The notes under the pieces are model-generated. The model was not told the origin of the DNA. It saw only the letters and a list, made by a program, of their open reading frames with translations, and did no database searches. The position numbers and the translations under genes were made by a program. A stretch of DNA of 64,000 bases, from positions 62,001 through 126,000 of the forward strand of contig JAPOWQ010000040.1 in the NCBI GenBank assembly GCA_026707585.1. Reading direction: 5' to 3'. This stretch comes from Chloroflexota bacterium. Its GTDB lineage: Bacteria > Chloroflexota > UBA11872. This document shows, in pieces, positions 47,039-54,907 of the stretch. Positions within the stretch are counted from its first letter, which is position 1, and the number at the start of each line of letters is the position of its first letter.

Positions 47039-48412
47039 CTACGGCATGCCCGCAAAGAGAATCCGCCGCCGCCGCTGGCTCTCGCGGACTCGCTGGTCGA
47101 TCTCCTCGGGGGACCAGTCCTTGAGGACAAGGCCGACAAGATCGTCGCGCACCTCGCGATGATCGGAGTCCAAGGCCAGATTGTTGAATTCGTTTGGATC
47201 CGCTAACAGGTCGAATAGCTCCGCCTGCTCACCGTGGTAATAGTTCAGCTTGTAGCGTCCGCGCCGGACCATGCGGGCGGGCCGGTCCGTCCCGTGCGCT
47301 TCGAACTCAGCGAACACGGCCCGGTCGCCATCAAGCCTCGATTCCAGCAGGTCGTCGCCGACGATCCCCTCGGCTTCGGCGCCCGCCGCTTCCACGATGG
47401 TGCGCGTCAGGTCCAGCAGCGAAACCGGCGTATCCACCCGCGAGCCGCCTTCGATCCGGCCCGGCCACGCCGCGATTAGCGGCACCCGCACCGACGGCTC
47501 GTAGAACGAACTCTTCCACCACAGCCCGTGCTCGCCAAGCATCTCGCCATGGTCCGACGTGTAGACCACCAGCGTGTTGTCGACCGCCCCGGTGGCCGCC
47601 AGTGCTTGCAGTACCCGGCCAACTTGCGCGTCCGTGAATGAAACCATGCCGTAGTAGGCCGCCCGCGCCCGCCCAATCTGGGCGTCGGTCAGACCCTCCG
47701 CGCCCAGGTACTCCCGAAACCGCCGGCTCTGGGGATGCACCGTGTCGATCGGCTGGGCAGCCGCGCTCGGCTGATTTACGTGGTCCGGGTAGTACATATC
47801 GAAGTACTCAGCCCGTACCGTCAGCGGCGTATGCGGCAGGAACCAGCCCACCACGGCCGCCCACGGACCGTCCTGCCTCGCCGCGTCCGAAAGGTAGGCC
47901 ACGGCCGCGTCTGTCACGCTATCGTCGTACCGCTGCTGAAAGGTATCGCCCGCGCCCGCCGTCTCAAGCCGCTCCCGCGTTCCCCGGTGGGCTCGAATCG
48001 GCGCATCCCAGTCCGGAAAACTGGATCCCATCTTGCCGGGGCGCATCTCGGGTTGAATTCGCTGCGCGAACCCGTGCATCTGGTTCGGCCCGCCAATGCT
48101 CATCCGCCCGCACACCGTGGTCTCATAGCCCACCGCGTTCAGCCGGTGCGCCCACGTCGGCTCCGTCACCGGCAGCGGGCACGAGTTGTCCCAGGCGCCG
48201 ACTTGGTGGACCGGCAATCCCGTCAGAAAAGCCGAACGCGACGGCACGCAAAGCGGCGATGGGCAGTACGCGTTCTCGAACGTCACGCCGCGATCGGCCA
48301 GGCCCTGGATCGCTGGGGTGCTGACGAAGGAATGGCCGTACGCCGAACTCACCATCGGGTTGTGCTGGTCGCTCATCAGCACCAGCACGTTGGGCCGCGC
48401 CGCTGCACTCAA
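47039..48412 (-). CDS. Sulfatase (formylglycine-dependent, type I)
   Basis: 457 residues from TTG 48412, which has AAGG at suitable distance and no better start. NVLVLMSDQHNP carries the first metal Asp. The activation motif is C55-V-P-S-R59, with C55 becoming formylglycine. SDHGEMLGEHGLWWKSSFYE is the second active-site block; the C-terminus has RYKLNYYHGEQAELFDLLAD. It is probably cotranscribed with the propeller gene downstream. The substrate is unknown. Confidence 0.9.
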   Translation of the reverse strand: MSAAARPNVLVLMSDQHNPMVSSAYGHSFVSTPAIQGLADRGVTFENAYCPSPLCVPSRSAFLTGLPVHQVGAWDNSCPLPVTEPTWAHRLNAVGYETTVCGRMSIGGPNQMHGFAQRIQPEMRPGKMGSSFPDWDAPIRAHRGTRERLETAGAGDTFQQRYDDSVTDAAVAYLSDAARQDGPWAAVVGWFLPHTPLTVRAEYFDMYYPDHVNQPSAAAQPIDTVHPQSRRFREYLGAEGLTDAQIGRARAAYYGMVSFTDAQVGRVLQALAATGAVDNTLVVYTSDHGEMLGEHGLWWKSSFYEPSVRVPLIAAWPGRIEGGSRVDTPVSLLDLTRTIVEAAGAEAEGIVGDDLLESRLDGDRAVFAEFEAHGTDRPARMVRRGRYKLNYYHGEQAELFDLLADPNEFNNLALDSDHREVRDDLVGLVLKDWSPEEIDQRVRESQRRRRILFAGMP

Positions 48413-48452
48413 ACCGGCCTTCGTCCCGTCAGCACACCCACGGCTCGCCGTC

Positions 48453-48582
48453 TACGGAGACCTTTGCGTAACCCCGCCTCGATCTCAAAAGCGGGGCCGC
48501 TCTTTCTCCCTCTCCCGCTGGGAGAGGGTTGGGGTGAGGGTCTTCCGGGCACCCTCCCTCGGGTTACGCAGAGGTCTCTCTA
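48453..48582. mobile_element. MITE-like element with terminal inverted repeats and TA ends
   Basis: GAGACCTTTGCGTAACCC (48457-48474) and its inverse GGGTTACGCAGAGGTCTC (48561-48578) match at 17 of 18 positions, and weaker matching extends outward to a TA on each side (48453-48454; 48581-48582). TA target duplication is typical of IS630/Tc1-type elements. Inside are two further hairpins: CCCCGC/GCGGGG (48472-48497) and CCCTCTCCC-GCT-GGGAGAGGG (about 48508-48529), the latter like REP sequences. No transposase is encoded. The right end supplies the stop codon of the lipoprotein gene beside it. Confidence 0.7.
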
Positions 48583-48795
48583 TGGGGCTGCGGTAGGCGT
48601 GGGTGTGGCCTGGTAGCCAGCGCAGCTCACGGAACTCACCCCGCCACAACGCTCCGGCGCAATGACCGAGTAGTAATCCTGCCGCACCAGCTTCTCGTCC
48701 CCGCCGCAGGCGCCCAGCGTGAGGCCAACCAATACCACGGCAGTCGCCGTACATACGCGGACGCGGCGCCAGAGTGCCGTCCGATAGCCAATCAT
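48580..48795 (-). CDS. Small lipoprotein, probably truncated by the adjacent MITE
   Basis: 71 residues from ATG 48795. A basic start (MIGYRTALWRRVRV), a hydrophobic helix (CTATAVVLVGLTLGAC) and the lipobox LGACG are clear. The mature part is short, has Cys pairs (PERCGGVSSVSCAGY) and ends TPTPTAAP. That ending looks like the start of the Pro/Thr linkers that elsewhere lead into large domains. The TAG stop (48580-48582) lies exactly on the element's terminal TA. Confidence 0.6.
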   Translation of the reverse strand: MIGYRTALWRRVRVCTATAVVLVGLTLGACGGDEKLVRQDYYSVIAPERCGGVSSVSCAGYQATPTPTAAP

Positions 48796-48964
48796 GATTC
48801 CTGCGCTCTGCGGCCTTTCGTGCTGGGCCGAACCTAGCACGCGGTCTTCCGACCTGCGCTGTGAGTCCATCTTCGTCCGCTAGGCGACGCTCGACGCGCT
48901 GGTGCGGGCCATGCCTTCCTCACTCGCGGCGGCCCCGGCCGCGCTGCGTCCGTGCCCCGTCCCT

Positions 48965-49756
48965 CTAGGCCCTGAACTCCTGGACTATCGACGTCCACGG
49001 CTCGTACTGCCACACGTCCCTTGGGTACCGGCCCGTGACCGCGATCGACACCGCGCCTTCAGCCAGCGCGTGCATTTCGTCCCCCGGCTGCGGCTGCCGG
49101 CCGAAGAAGTCGCCCAGCCTGACCCGCAGGTTGATTCCCTGCTCGTCGGCGGCGTACTCGTGCAGCCCAAACTCGCTGAACGTCGGATCCCGGCTCGGTC
49201 GGGTCAACCGCACCGCCGTGTCCGGTCCGAAGGTCTCCGGCACATTCACGTTGAGCAGTACGGCGGGAAGTGGGTCGAAGGCGCCGCGGATGGCCTGCAA
49301 CAGCCGACGGGTTGCGGCGGCGATGTCCGCGTACTGGCGAGCGGCCGCCGCCTCCCCGGCCGAGACCGCCACGCCCAGCAAACCGCGCTCCACCGCCACC
49401 TGCGCCGCGCCTGCGGTCCCAGAGACTTTGAACGGGGCTTCACAGAGGTTCCAGCCAGGGTTGATGCCCGCGACCAGCGCGTCCACCTTCCCCCCAAAGG
49501 CGTGCGCCGTCCCGATGGCTGCCAGCGAGGCCGGCGGTGCGTCCAGGGTGAACGCGGCGCAACCCGGATCGATGCCCGGCGGGACGGCGGCCCGGCTCAG
49601 ACGAAGCTCGCGGCGCAGCGTCACGGACATTCCGGCCCCGCTGAAGTTGCGGGTCGGGGCGTACACGGCCACCGAGCCCAACGGCGAGAGCTCGCGCGCC
49701 AGCGCCCAGATACCTGGCTCGCCGATGCCGTCGTCGTTGGCCACGATCAGGTTCAC
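48965..49756 (-). CDS. surE: 5'-nucleotidase SurE
   Basis: 263 residues from GTG 49756, chosen because VNLIVANDDGIGEPGIWALA is the family's N-terminus; the frame upstream is not conserved. The metal Asp pair is in ANDDG, the Asn in NFSGAGMS, and VDALVAGINPGWNL is the second motif. SGTAGAAQVAVERGLLGVAV is the dimer/active-site helix. It removes phosphate from nucleoside 5'-monophosphates. Confidence 0.92.
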   Translation of the reverse strand: MNLIVANDDGIGEPGIWALARELSPLGSVAVYAPTRNFSGAGMSVTLRRELRLSRAAVPPGIDPGCAAFTLDAPPASLAAIGTAHAFGGKVDALVAGINPGWNLCEAPFKVSGTAGAAQVAVERGLLGVAVSAGEAAAARQYADIAAATRRLLQAIRGAFDPLPAVLLNVNVPETFGPDTAVRLTRPSRDPTFSEFGLHEYAADEQGINLRVRLGDFFGRQPQPGDEMHALAEGAVSIAVTGRYPRDVWQYEPWTSIVQEFRA

Positions 49757-49951
49757 TCGCAAGTCCGTGGCTCGTGGCCGGAAGAAAAAGGGCAGGCATC
49801 GTACCGGCGTGCATGCGACTGCGCAACTGCCCGATAGCCTCCGCGCGCGTGCGCCGGTACGTGCAGCCTCCCCGGAGCGGTCAGTGCGCCGTCGTCGGCT
49901 GCTTAACGATTCCGGTAATCCACTAGTCCGGGGTGACCCGTCACCGGCTGA

Positions 49952-52294
49952 GTGGCCGCGTCTGACCGGAAAAAACACGATTCGCGAGTGCGTGCGAAGA
50001 TTGGCATCGCCCCCCGCCTGGATGGACGCCACGTGACAGTCACCGCGCCTGAGCTAAACGTCGTTGGAACCAGCCCCATCCGCCACGACGGCGTGGACAA
50101 GGTCACCGGGCACGCGGTCTTCGGCGTGGACGTCAGCATTCCCGGCATGCTGCACGCTCAGGTCCTGCGCAGCCCGCACGCCCACGCGCGTATTGCCCGC
50201 ATCGACACCTCGCGGGCCGAGGCCCTTCCCGGCGTCCTGGCGGCGATGACGTCCGCCGACATCCCCTTGCCGCCGCTGGACGGTCCCCAGGCCTTCGGCA
50301 ACGCCATCCACCTCAAGGCCATGAACGTCATGGCGCGCGACAAGGCCCTCTACCACGGCCACGCCGTGGCCGCCGTCGCTGCGACCTCACCCCATATCGC
50401 CGCCGAGGCCCTGCGCCTGATCGACGTCGAGTACGAGGTTCTCGACGCCGTTCTCGACGCCAAATCCGCCATCGCCTCCGACGCCCCGATCCTGCACCCC
50501 CACCTGCGCATGGAGACCGCCGGCGCCTTCGCCGACGCCCCGAGCAACATCGCCAAGCACATCGTCCTGGAAGAAGGCGACATCGACGCCGGCTTCGCCG
50601 CCGCCGACCTGATCCTGGAGCGCGACTTCAGCACCTCCACCATCCACCAGGGCTACATCGAACCCCACAACGCCACCGCCTTCTGGCGAGCCGACGGCAC
50701 GCTGGAGATTCACTGCAGCACCCAGGGCCACTTCGGCGTCCGCAACGAGATCAGCCAGATGCTCGGCATCCCGATCTCGAACATCCGCGTAGTCCCCGCC
50801 GAAATCGGCGGCGGCTTCGGCGGCAAGCTCACCAACTACGTGGCCCCAATCGCGGTGGTCCTGGCCCGCAAGTCCGGTCGACCCGTCAAGCTCACCATGG
50901 ACCGCACCGAGACCCTGCTCGGCACCGGCCCCGCCCCCGCCGCCTTCATCCGCTGCAAGATCGGCGCAACCTCGGCAGGCGATCTCACCGCCGCGCAACT
51001 CACGATGCACTTCGAAGCCGGCGCCTTTCCCGGCTCCTCCGTCGGCGGCGGCGCCAACTGCGGCTTCGCCCCCTACCGGCTCCAGAACTTCCGCGTCGAC
51101 GGCTACGACGTCGTCGTCAACAAGCCCAAGTCCCAGGCCTTCCGCGCCCCCGGCGCTCCCCAGGCCGCCTTCGCCGTCGAGGGCGTCATCGACGAGCTCG
51201 TCGATACCCTGGGCATGGATCCCCTCGAGTTCCGCCTCCGCAACGCCTCCGGCGACGGCGACCTGCGCCCCAACGGCACTCGCTTCAACGACATCGGCAA
51301 TAGCGAGCAACTCCGCGTCGCCCGGGAAACCGATCACTGGCAATCCCCGGTCGCGCGGCAAAGCGGCCGTCTCTGTGGCCGCGGCGTGGCCTCCGGCTTC
51401 TGGGGCAACGGCGGCGGCACCTCGTCCGCCACCGCGCGCCTCAACGGCGACGGCTCGGTCACCCTCTTGGAGTCCTCGCCCGACATCGGCGGCACCCGTA
51501 CGTCCATCGCCATGCAACTGGCTGAGACCCTCGGCATCGGCGCGGACCGCGTCCATCCCCGCATTCCCGACACCGACGCCATCGCCGAAGGCGGCAACGC
51601 TGCCGGCAGTCGCACCACCTTCGCCACCGGCTGGGCCGCCATCGAAGCCGGCCAGGACCTTCAACGCAAGATGCGCGACGCCCTGGCCGACATCTGGGAC
51701 GTGGCCGAGTCGAACATCGACGTCTCGCTGGACGGCTTTGCCGCCAACGGCTATGCCGTCGACTTCGCAGAGGCCGCCCGCCTGATCGTCCGCGAGGGCG
51801 AGGCCCCCGTCGGCGTTGCCACCACCACGCCAACCCTTCCCGGCCCTTCCTTCGCCACCCACATCGTCGACGTGGCCGTCGATCCCGAAACCGGCAAGGT
51901 CGACGTCCTCCGCTACACCGCCGTCCAGGACGTGGGCAAGGCCGTCTATCCGCCCTACGCCAGCAGCCAGATCGAGGGCGGTATCGCCCAGGGCATCGGC
52001 TGGGCCATCACCGAGGGCTACACCTACGACGATGCCGGCCGCATGACCAATACCTCGTTCTTGGACTACCGCATGCCCACCGCGCTGGACGTCCCGAACC
52101 TTGAAGTCGTCATGGTCGAGTACCCGAATCCCGGCCACCCCTACGGCGTGCGCGGCGTCGGCGAACTGCCCATCGTCCCGCCCCTGGCCGCCCTGGCCAA
52201 CGCCATCCACAACGCCACCGGCGGCCGCATCCGCCACCTGCCCGCCTCGCCGGTTCGGGTGCTGGAAGCCGTCAACAGTTCAGGCAGCGCCTAG
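49952..52294 (+). CDS. Molybdenum hydroxylase large subunit (xanthine dehydrogenase / CO dehydrogenase family), isolated
   Basis: 780 residues from GTG 49952 (later GTGs possible). VGTSPIRHDGVDKVTGHAVF opens the first domain; EIGGGFGGKLTNYVAPIAV contacts the molybdopterin. AFRAPGAPQAAFAVEGVIDE occupies the active-site loop position, where CO dehydrogenase would have a Cys loop, so CO oxidation is unlikely. The catalytic Glu is in YGVRGVGELPIVPPLAALAN. The partner iron-sulfur and FAD subunits are not in the neighbourhood, so it either uses subunits encoded elsewhere or is a single-subunit form. An aldo/keto reductase gene follows after 32 bases. Confidence 0.9.
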   Translation: MAASDRKKHDSRVRAKIGIAPRLDGRHVTVTAPELNVVGTSPIRHDGVDKVTGHAVFGVDVSIPGMLHAQVLRSPHAHARIARIDTSRAEALPGVLAAMTSADIPLPPLDGPQAFGNAIHLKAMNVMARDKALYHGHAVAAVAATSPHIAAEALRLIDVEYEVLDAVLDAKSAIASDAPILHPHLRMETAGAFADAPSNIAKHIVLEEGDIDAGFAAADLILERDFSTSTIHQGYIEPHNATAFWRADGTLEIHCSTQGHFGVRNEISQMLGIPISNIRVVPAEIGGGFGGKLTNYVAPIAVVLARKSGRPVKLTMDRTETLLGTGPAPAAFIRCKIGATSAGDLTAAQLTMHFEAGAFPGSSVGGGANCGFAPYRLQNFRVDGYDVVVNKPKSQAFRAPGAPQAAFAVEGVIDELVDTLGMDPLEFRLRNASGDGDLRPNGTRFNDIGNSEQLRVARETDHWQSPVARQSGRLCGRGVASGFWGNGGGTSSATARLNGDGSVTLLESSPDIGGTRTSIAMQLAETLGIGADRVHPRIPDTDAIAEGGNAAGSRTTFATGWAAIEAGQDLQRKMRDALADIWDVAESNIDVSLDGFAANGYAVDFAEAARLIVREGEAPVGVATTTPTLPGPSFATHIVDVAVDPETGKVDVLRYTAVQDVGKAVYPPYASSQIEGGIAQGIGWAITEGYTYDDAGRMTNTSFLDYRMPTALDVPNLEVVMVEYPNPGHPYGVRGVGELPIVPPLAALANAIHNATGGRIRHLPASPVRVLEAVNSSGSA

Positions 52295-52326
52295 CGCGCG
52301 GGCCGCCTGCCACGGAGGACCAACCC

Positions 52327-53226
52327 ATGCCAACCGATCTACCCACCGCCACCCTCGGCCGCACCGGACTTGACATAACCCGCCTCGGCCACGGCGCCAT
52401 GGAAATCCGCGGCGCCCCCCGCGGCCGCGACATCAGCGACGACGACGCCCGCCGTATCCTCACCGCCGTCCTCGACTCCGGCATCACCTACATCGATACG
52501 TCCAACGACTACGGCCGCAGCGAGGAACTGATGGGCCGCTTCATCGGCTCCCGCCGCGACGAGTACATCCTGGGCACCAAGTGCGGCTGCATCCCCGGCG
52601 GCGGCGAGCACATCTGGACTCGAGAAAACATGTTCCGCGGCCTCGAGCAAAGCCTGCGGCGCCTCAAGACCGACTACGTCGACGTCATGCAACTCCACAA
52701 CGCCACCGTCGAGCAGTGCGAAACCGAGGGCGTCGTCGACACCCTCCAGGACATGCGCGCCCAGGGCAAGGTCCGCTGGATCGGCGCCTCAACCACCCTC
52801 CCGCACCTGCCCGTCTACATCCAGTGGGGCGTCTTCGACGTCTTTCAGATCCCCTACGCGGCCGTCCTCCGCGAGCACGAGGAATGGATCAGCAAGGCCG
52901 CCCAGGCCGGCATCGGCACCGTCATCCGCGGCGGCGTCGGCAAGGGCGAACCGGGCGTCGGCCTCGCCAGCGCCGATCGCTGGGCTGCCTACGAGAAGGC
53001 CGGCCTCGACGACCTCCGCGAGGATGGCGAAAGCCCCACCGCCTTCATGCTCCGCTACACCCTCTCCCACCCCGACGTCCACACCATCATCGCCGGCACC
53101 CTCAACCCGGACCACCTCGCCGAAAACGTCGCCACCGCCCACCGCGGCGCCCTCCCCCCGGACACCTACGCCGAAGCCAAACGCCGCCTCGACCACGCCG
53201 GCGAATCACCCGCCCCCGCGGACTGA
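52327..53226 (+). CDS. Aldo/keto reductase
   Basis: 299 residues with GGAGG upstream of the ATG. The catalytic tetrad positions are visible: Asp57 and Tyr62 in YIDTSNDYGRSEELMG, Lys in YILGTKCG, and His in VDVMQLHNAT. VRWIGAS and HTIIAGTLNPDHLAENV are the NADP-binding blocks. Third codon positions are strongly C-biased, as in the upstream molybdenum-enzyme gene, and the two probably form an operon. Confidence 0.92.
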   Translation: MPTDLPTATLGRTGLDITRLGHGAMEIRGAPRGRDISDDDARRILTAVLDSGITYIDTSNDYGRSEELMGRFIGSRRDEYILGTKCGCIPGGGEHIWTRENMFRGLEQSLRRLKTDYVDVMQLHNATVEQCETEGVVDTLQDMRAQGKVRWIGASTTLPHLPVYIQWGVFDVFQIPYAAVLREHEEWISKAAQAGIGTVIRGGVGKGEPGVGLASADRWAAYEKAGLDDLREDGESPTAFMLRYTLSHPDVHTIIAGTLNPDHLAENVATAHRGALPPDTYAEAKRRLDHAGESPAPAD

Positions 53227-53273
53227 CCGCGCCGGGCTCAGGTTGCGCTTCGGCGGCTGGCCTCGCCCCGGGT

Positions 53274-53468
53274 CTACGTCCAGAACCGGCTGATCACCGA
53301 CACAATCGTGCCGGTGATCATTGCCGAGGCCAGCACGGACCCAACCGTCCACCTGATCAGGCGCGTCTCCAGGGCGTGCAAATCCGCCTTTGTTGCGACG
53401 GTGGCAGCCAGTGCGTCAATCCTGGTCAGCCGACGCTCAATCTCAAGGGCGTTCAACTCGGCCGTCAT
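53274..53468 (-). CDS. Small coiled-coil protein with C-terminal membrane helix (paralogue)
   Basis: 64 residues with GGAGGAG six bases before the ATG. LNALEIERRLTRIDALAATV is followed by ATKADLHALETRLIRWT and a hydrophobic helix VGSVLASAMITGTIVSVI. It shares EIERRLT, ATKAD and the layout with the protein at 37602. It lies between two convergent-looking plus-strand genes. Function unknown. Confidence 0.65.
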   Translation of the reverse strand: MTAELNALEIERRLTRIDALAATVATKADLHALETRLIRWTVGSVLASAMITGTIVSVISRFWT

Positions 53469-53633
53469 CGGCTCCTCCATGAACCGGGGTTCCGGATTCC
53501 TGTCATCCGGACGATGCTGGCCCACCGCACCGCCCAGCAAGAGAGCCTGAAAGATCATAGCGGCGCTGCCTCGATGGAGTGCCCCACCACCGACAGTCCC
53601 ACCCTTCGTGCTGGCTGATACGTTGGAGAGACT

Positions 53634-54383
53634 ATGCGCTTTGGCGACCTCACCTACCTCGAAATCCGCCAGCAGGCAAAGACCGGCTGCCTGGCGATCC
53701 TTCCCACCGGCTGCACCGAGCAGCAGGGTCCGCACCTCCCCGTCGACTTCGACACTTGGCTCGCCGAGCGCCTCTGCCTGGCGGCGTCCCGGAGGGCTGC
53801 AGGCAAATTTCGCGTTCAATCGCTGGTGCTACCCGCGATCCCTTTCGGTCCAACGCCGGAACATCGGAACTACGGGGCGGGCTACGTCGACATCCCGGGC
53901 AAACTCCACAGCGGTCTGGTCTCCGCGACATTGGCTTCCCTCGCCGCGCAGGGCTTCGAGCGCATCGTCGTCTGGCGCGGCTGCGGCGGCCACGACTTGC
54001 GCGAAACGGTCAGGGAGTTCAACCAGGCAAGCCCTCACGAGGCCCAGGCCTTCCTGCCTGAGCACCCATTCCACGACATCTGGTGCCGTCTCGGTGACCC
54101 GGATGTGCCAGGCGGCCATGCCGACAGCTTCTCAACCTCGATATCGCTCCATCTGCGCCCTGCAACCGTCCGGGTGAACGAGATCAGGGATCCCGCCCAT
54201 CGGGCCGTTGACTGGCAGGATCCGGACTTGGACTTCGCGCGCTACTCGTCCACCGGGGTCATTGGCAACCCAACCCACGCCAGCGCCCAGCTTGGCGCCA
54301 AACTCTGGGAGGCCTCTGTGGCGAGTGTCGCCAAGACTCTGCGGGCAATATCGCTGACCTCCGCATCCACCGACGGTCCCTAG
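53634..54383 (+). CDS. Creatininase-family protein with altered metal ligands
   Basis: 249 residues with GGAGAG before the ATG. LPTGCTEQQGPHLPVDFDTW matches the first metal segment GSxEQHGPHLPxxTD: Glu29 and Asp40 are kept, but the His of EQHG is Gln31. The second segment, normally NGHGGN, reads RGCGGH (C116, H119). The late HAGxxETS reads HADSFSTS. Typical members are amidohydrolases using zinc or manganese. The changes suggest a different metal arrangement or a distinct subfamily. Confidence 0.8.
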   Translation: MRFGDLTYLEIRQQAKTGCLAILPTGCTEQQGPHLPVDFDTWLAERLCLAASRRAAGKFRVQSLVLPAIPFGPTPEHRNYGAGYVDIPGKLHSGLVSATLASLAAQGFERIVVWRGCGGHDLRETVREFNQASPHEAQAFLPEHPFHDIWCRLGDPDVPGGHADSFSTSISLHLRPATVRVNEIRDPAHRAVDWQDPDLDFARYSSTGVIGNPTHASAQLGAKLWEASVASVAKTLRAISLTSASTDGP

Positions 54384-54420
54384 CGGTTCGTCGACTGCAG
54401 CGCCGTCGAGATTCGTCGAC

Positions 54421-54435
54421 AGCCTGAATCAGGCT
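54421..54435. other. Short perfect palindrome between convergent genes
   Basis: AGCCTGA-A-TCAGGCT lies between the ends of the creatininase-like gene and the selenoprotein gene. It could act as a weak bidirectional terminator stem, but no T-run is present. Confidence 0.25.
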
Positions 54436-54474
54436 CCCAGCCGAATCCGACGCTATTCGCGAGGCCCGCTCGGC

Positions 54475-54723
54475 TTACGCCAGTGCCGCGCTCACCAGCG
54501 GCAAAACCTCGCCGTCCTCCGCATGACGCCCCAGCGCCTTCTTCGAGAACACCAGGTCCCCGTCGACGACCACCTCGAAAACGCCGCCTCCCGAAGGCAT
54601 CAGCGTCATCTCGCCCACGTCGGTTCCATGCTCTCCCAGGATCTCTTCCGTCGCACGGACGGCTTTAGGGAGATAGTTTCATTGGCTGCAGTATTCGATC
54701 GAAACCCGGGCGCCGCGTCCCAT
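54475..54723 (-). CDS. SelW/Rdx-family selenoprotein with CxxU motif (UGA = selenocysteine)
   Basis: 82 residues from ATG 54723 (GAGGGAG upstream) to TAA 54475, with a single in-frame TGA at 54681-54679. The protein reads RVSIEYC-S-Q-U-NYLPKAVRAT, so the UGA is codon 15, exactly the second redox residue of the C-x-x-C/U motif of SelT/SelW/SelH-like (Rdx) proteins (Cys12, Sec15). The rest matches the thioredoxin-like Rdx fold: GEMTLMPSGGGVFEVVVDGD and LVFSKKALGRHAEDGEVLPL. A SECIS-like stem-loop follows the UGA. Such proteins are thought to be small redox proteins. Ordinary gene finding stops at the UGA and misses it. The Sec machinery is not in the window. Alternative: a Cys codon mutated to UGA. 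Confidence 0.82.
54641..54674 (-). promoter_or_regulatory. Bacterial SECIS-like stem-loop
   Basis: On the minus strand, starting four bases after the UGA: ATCTC (54674-54670) pairs with GAGAT (54645-54641), and CCGTC (54662-54658) with GACGG (54652-54648), closing the loop CGTGC. Seven and two unpaired bases separate the stems. The loop starts 22 bases after the UGA and has G at its second position, within the published bacterial SECIS pattern as I recall it. It should recruit SelB. Confidence 0.7.
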
Positions 54724-54907
54724 GGTGCGCTCCCTCGTGCGGGTGGTGCATTAGGCGTACGCTGCAATTGTCGCATGCGCGCTGCCTCGGCTCACCCTTG
54801 CCGCGAGCAAGGCCCGTGAAGCTGCGCGAGCTTGCAAGCGACCAGGGGCCTGCGCAGCCTCGGGATTGCACCGCCGGACTGCCCGCAATCGACAGGAGAT
54901 GGTCAAT

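Noticed and set aside
50387-52237. 616-codon open frame antisense to the molybdenum hydroxylase gene
   Set aside because: It is produced by extreme C at third codon positions; the translation is low-complexity Gly/Ala/Val/Asp with no motif, while the plus-strand protein is fully recognisable.
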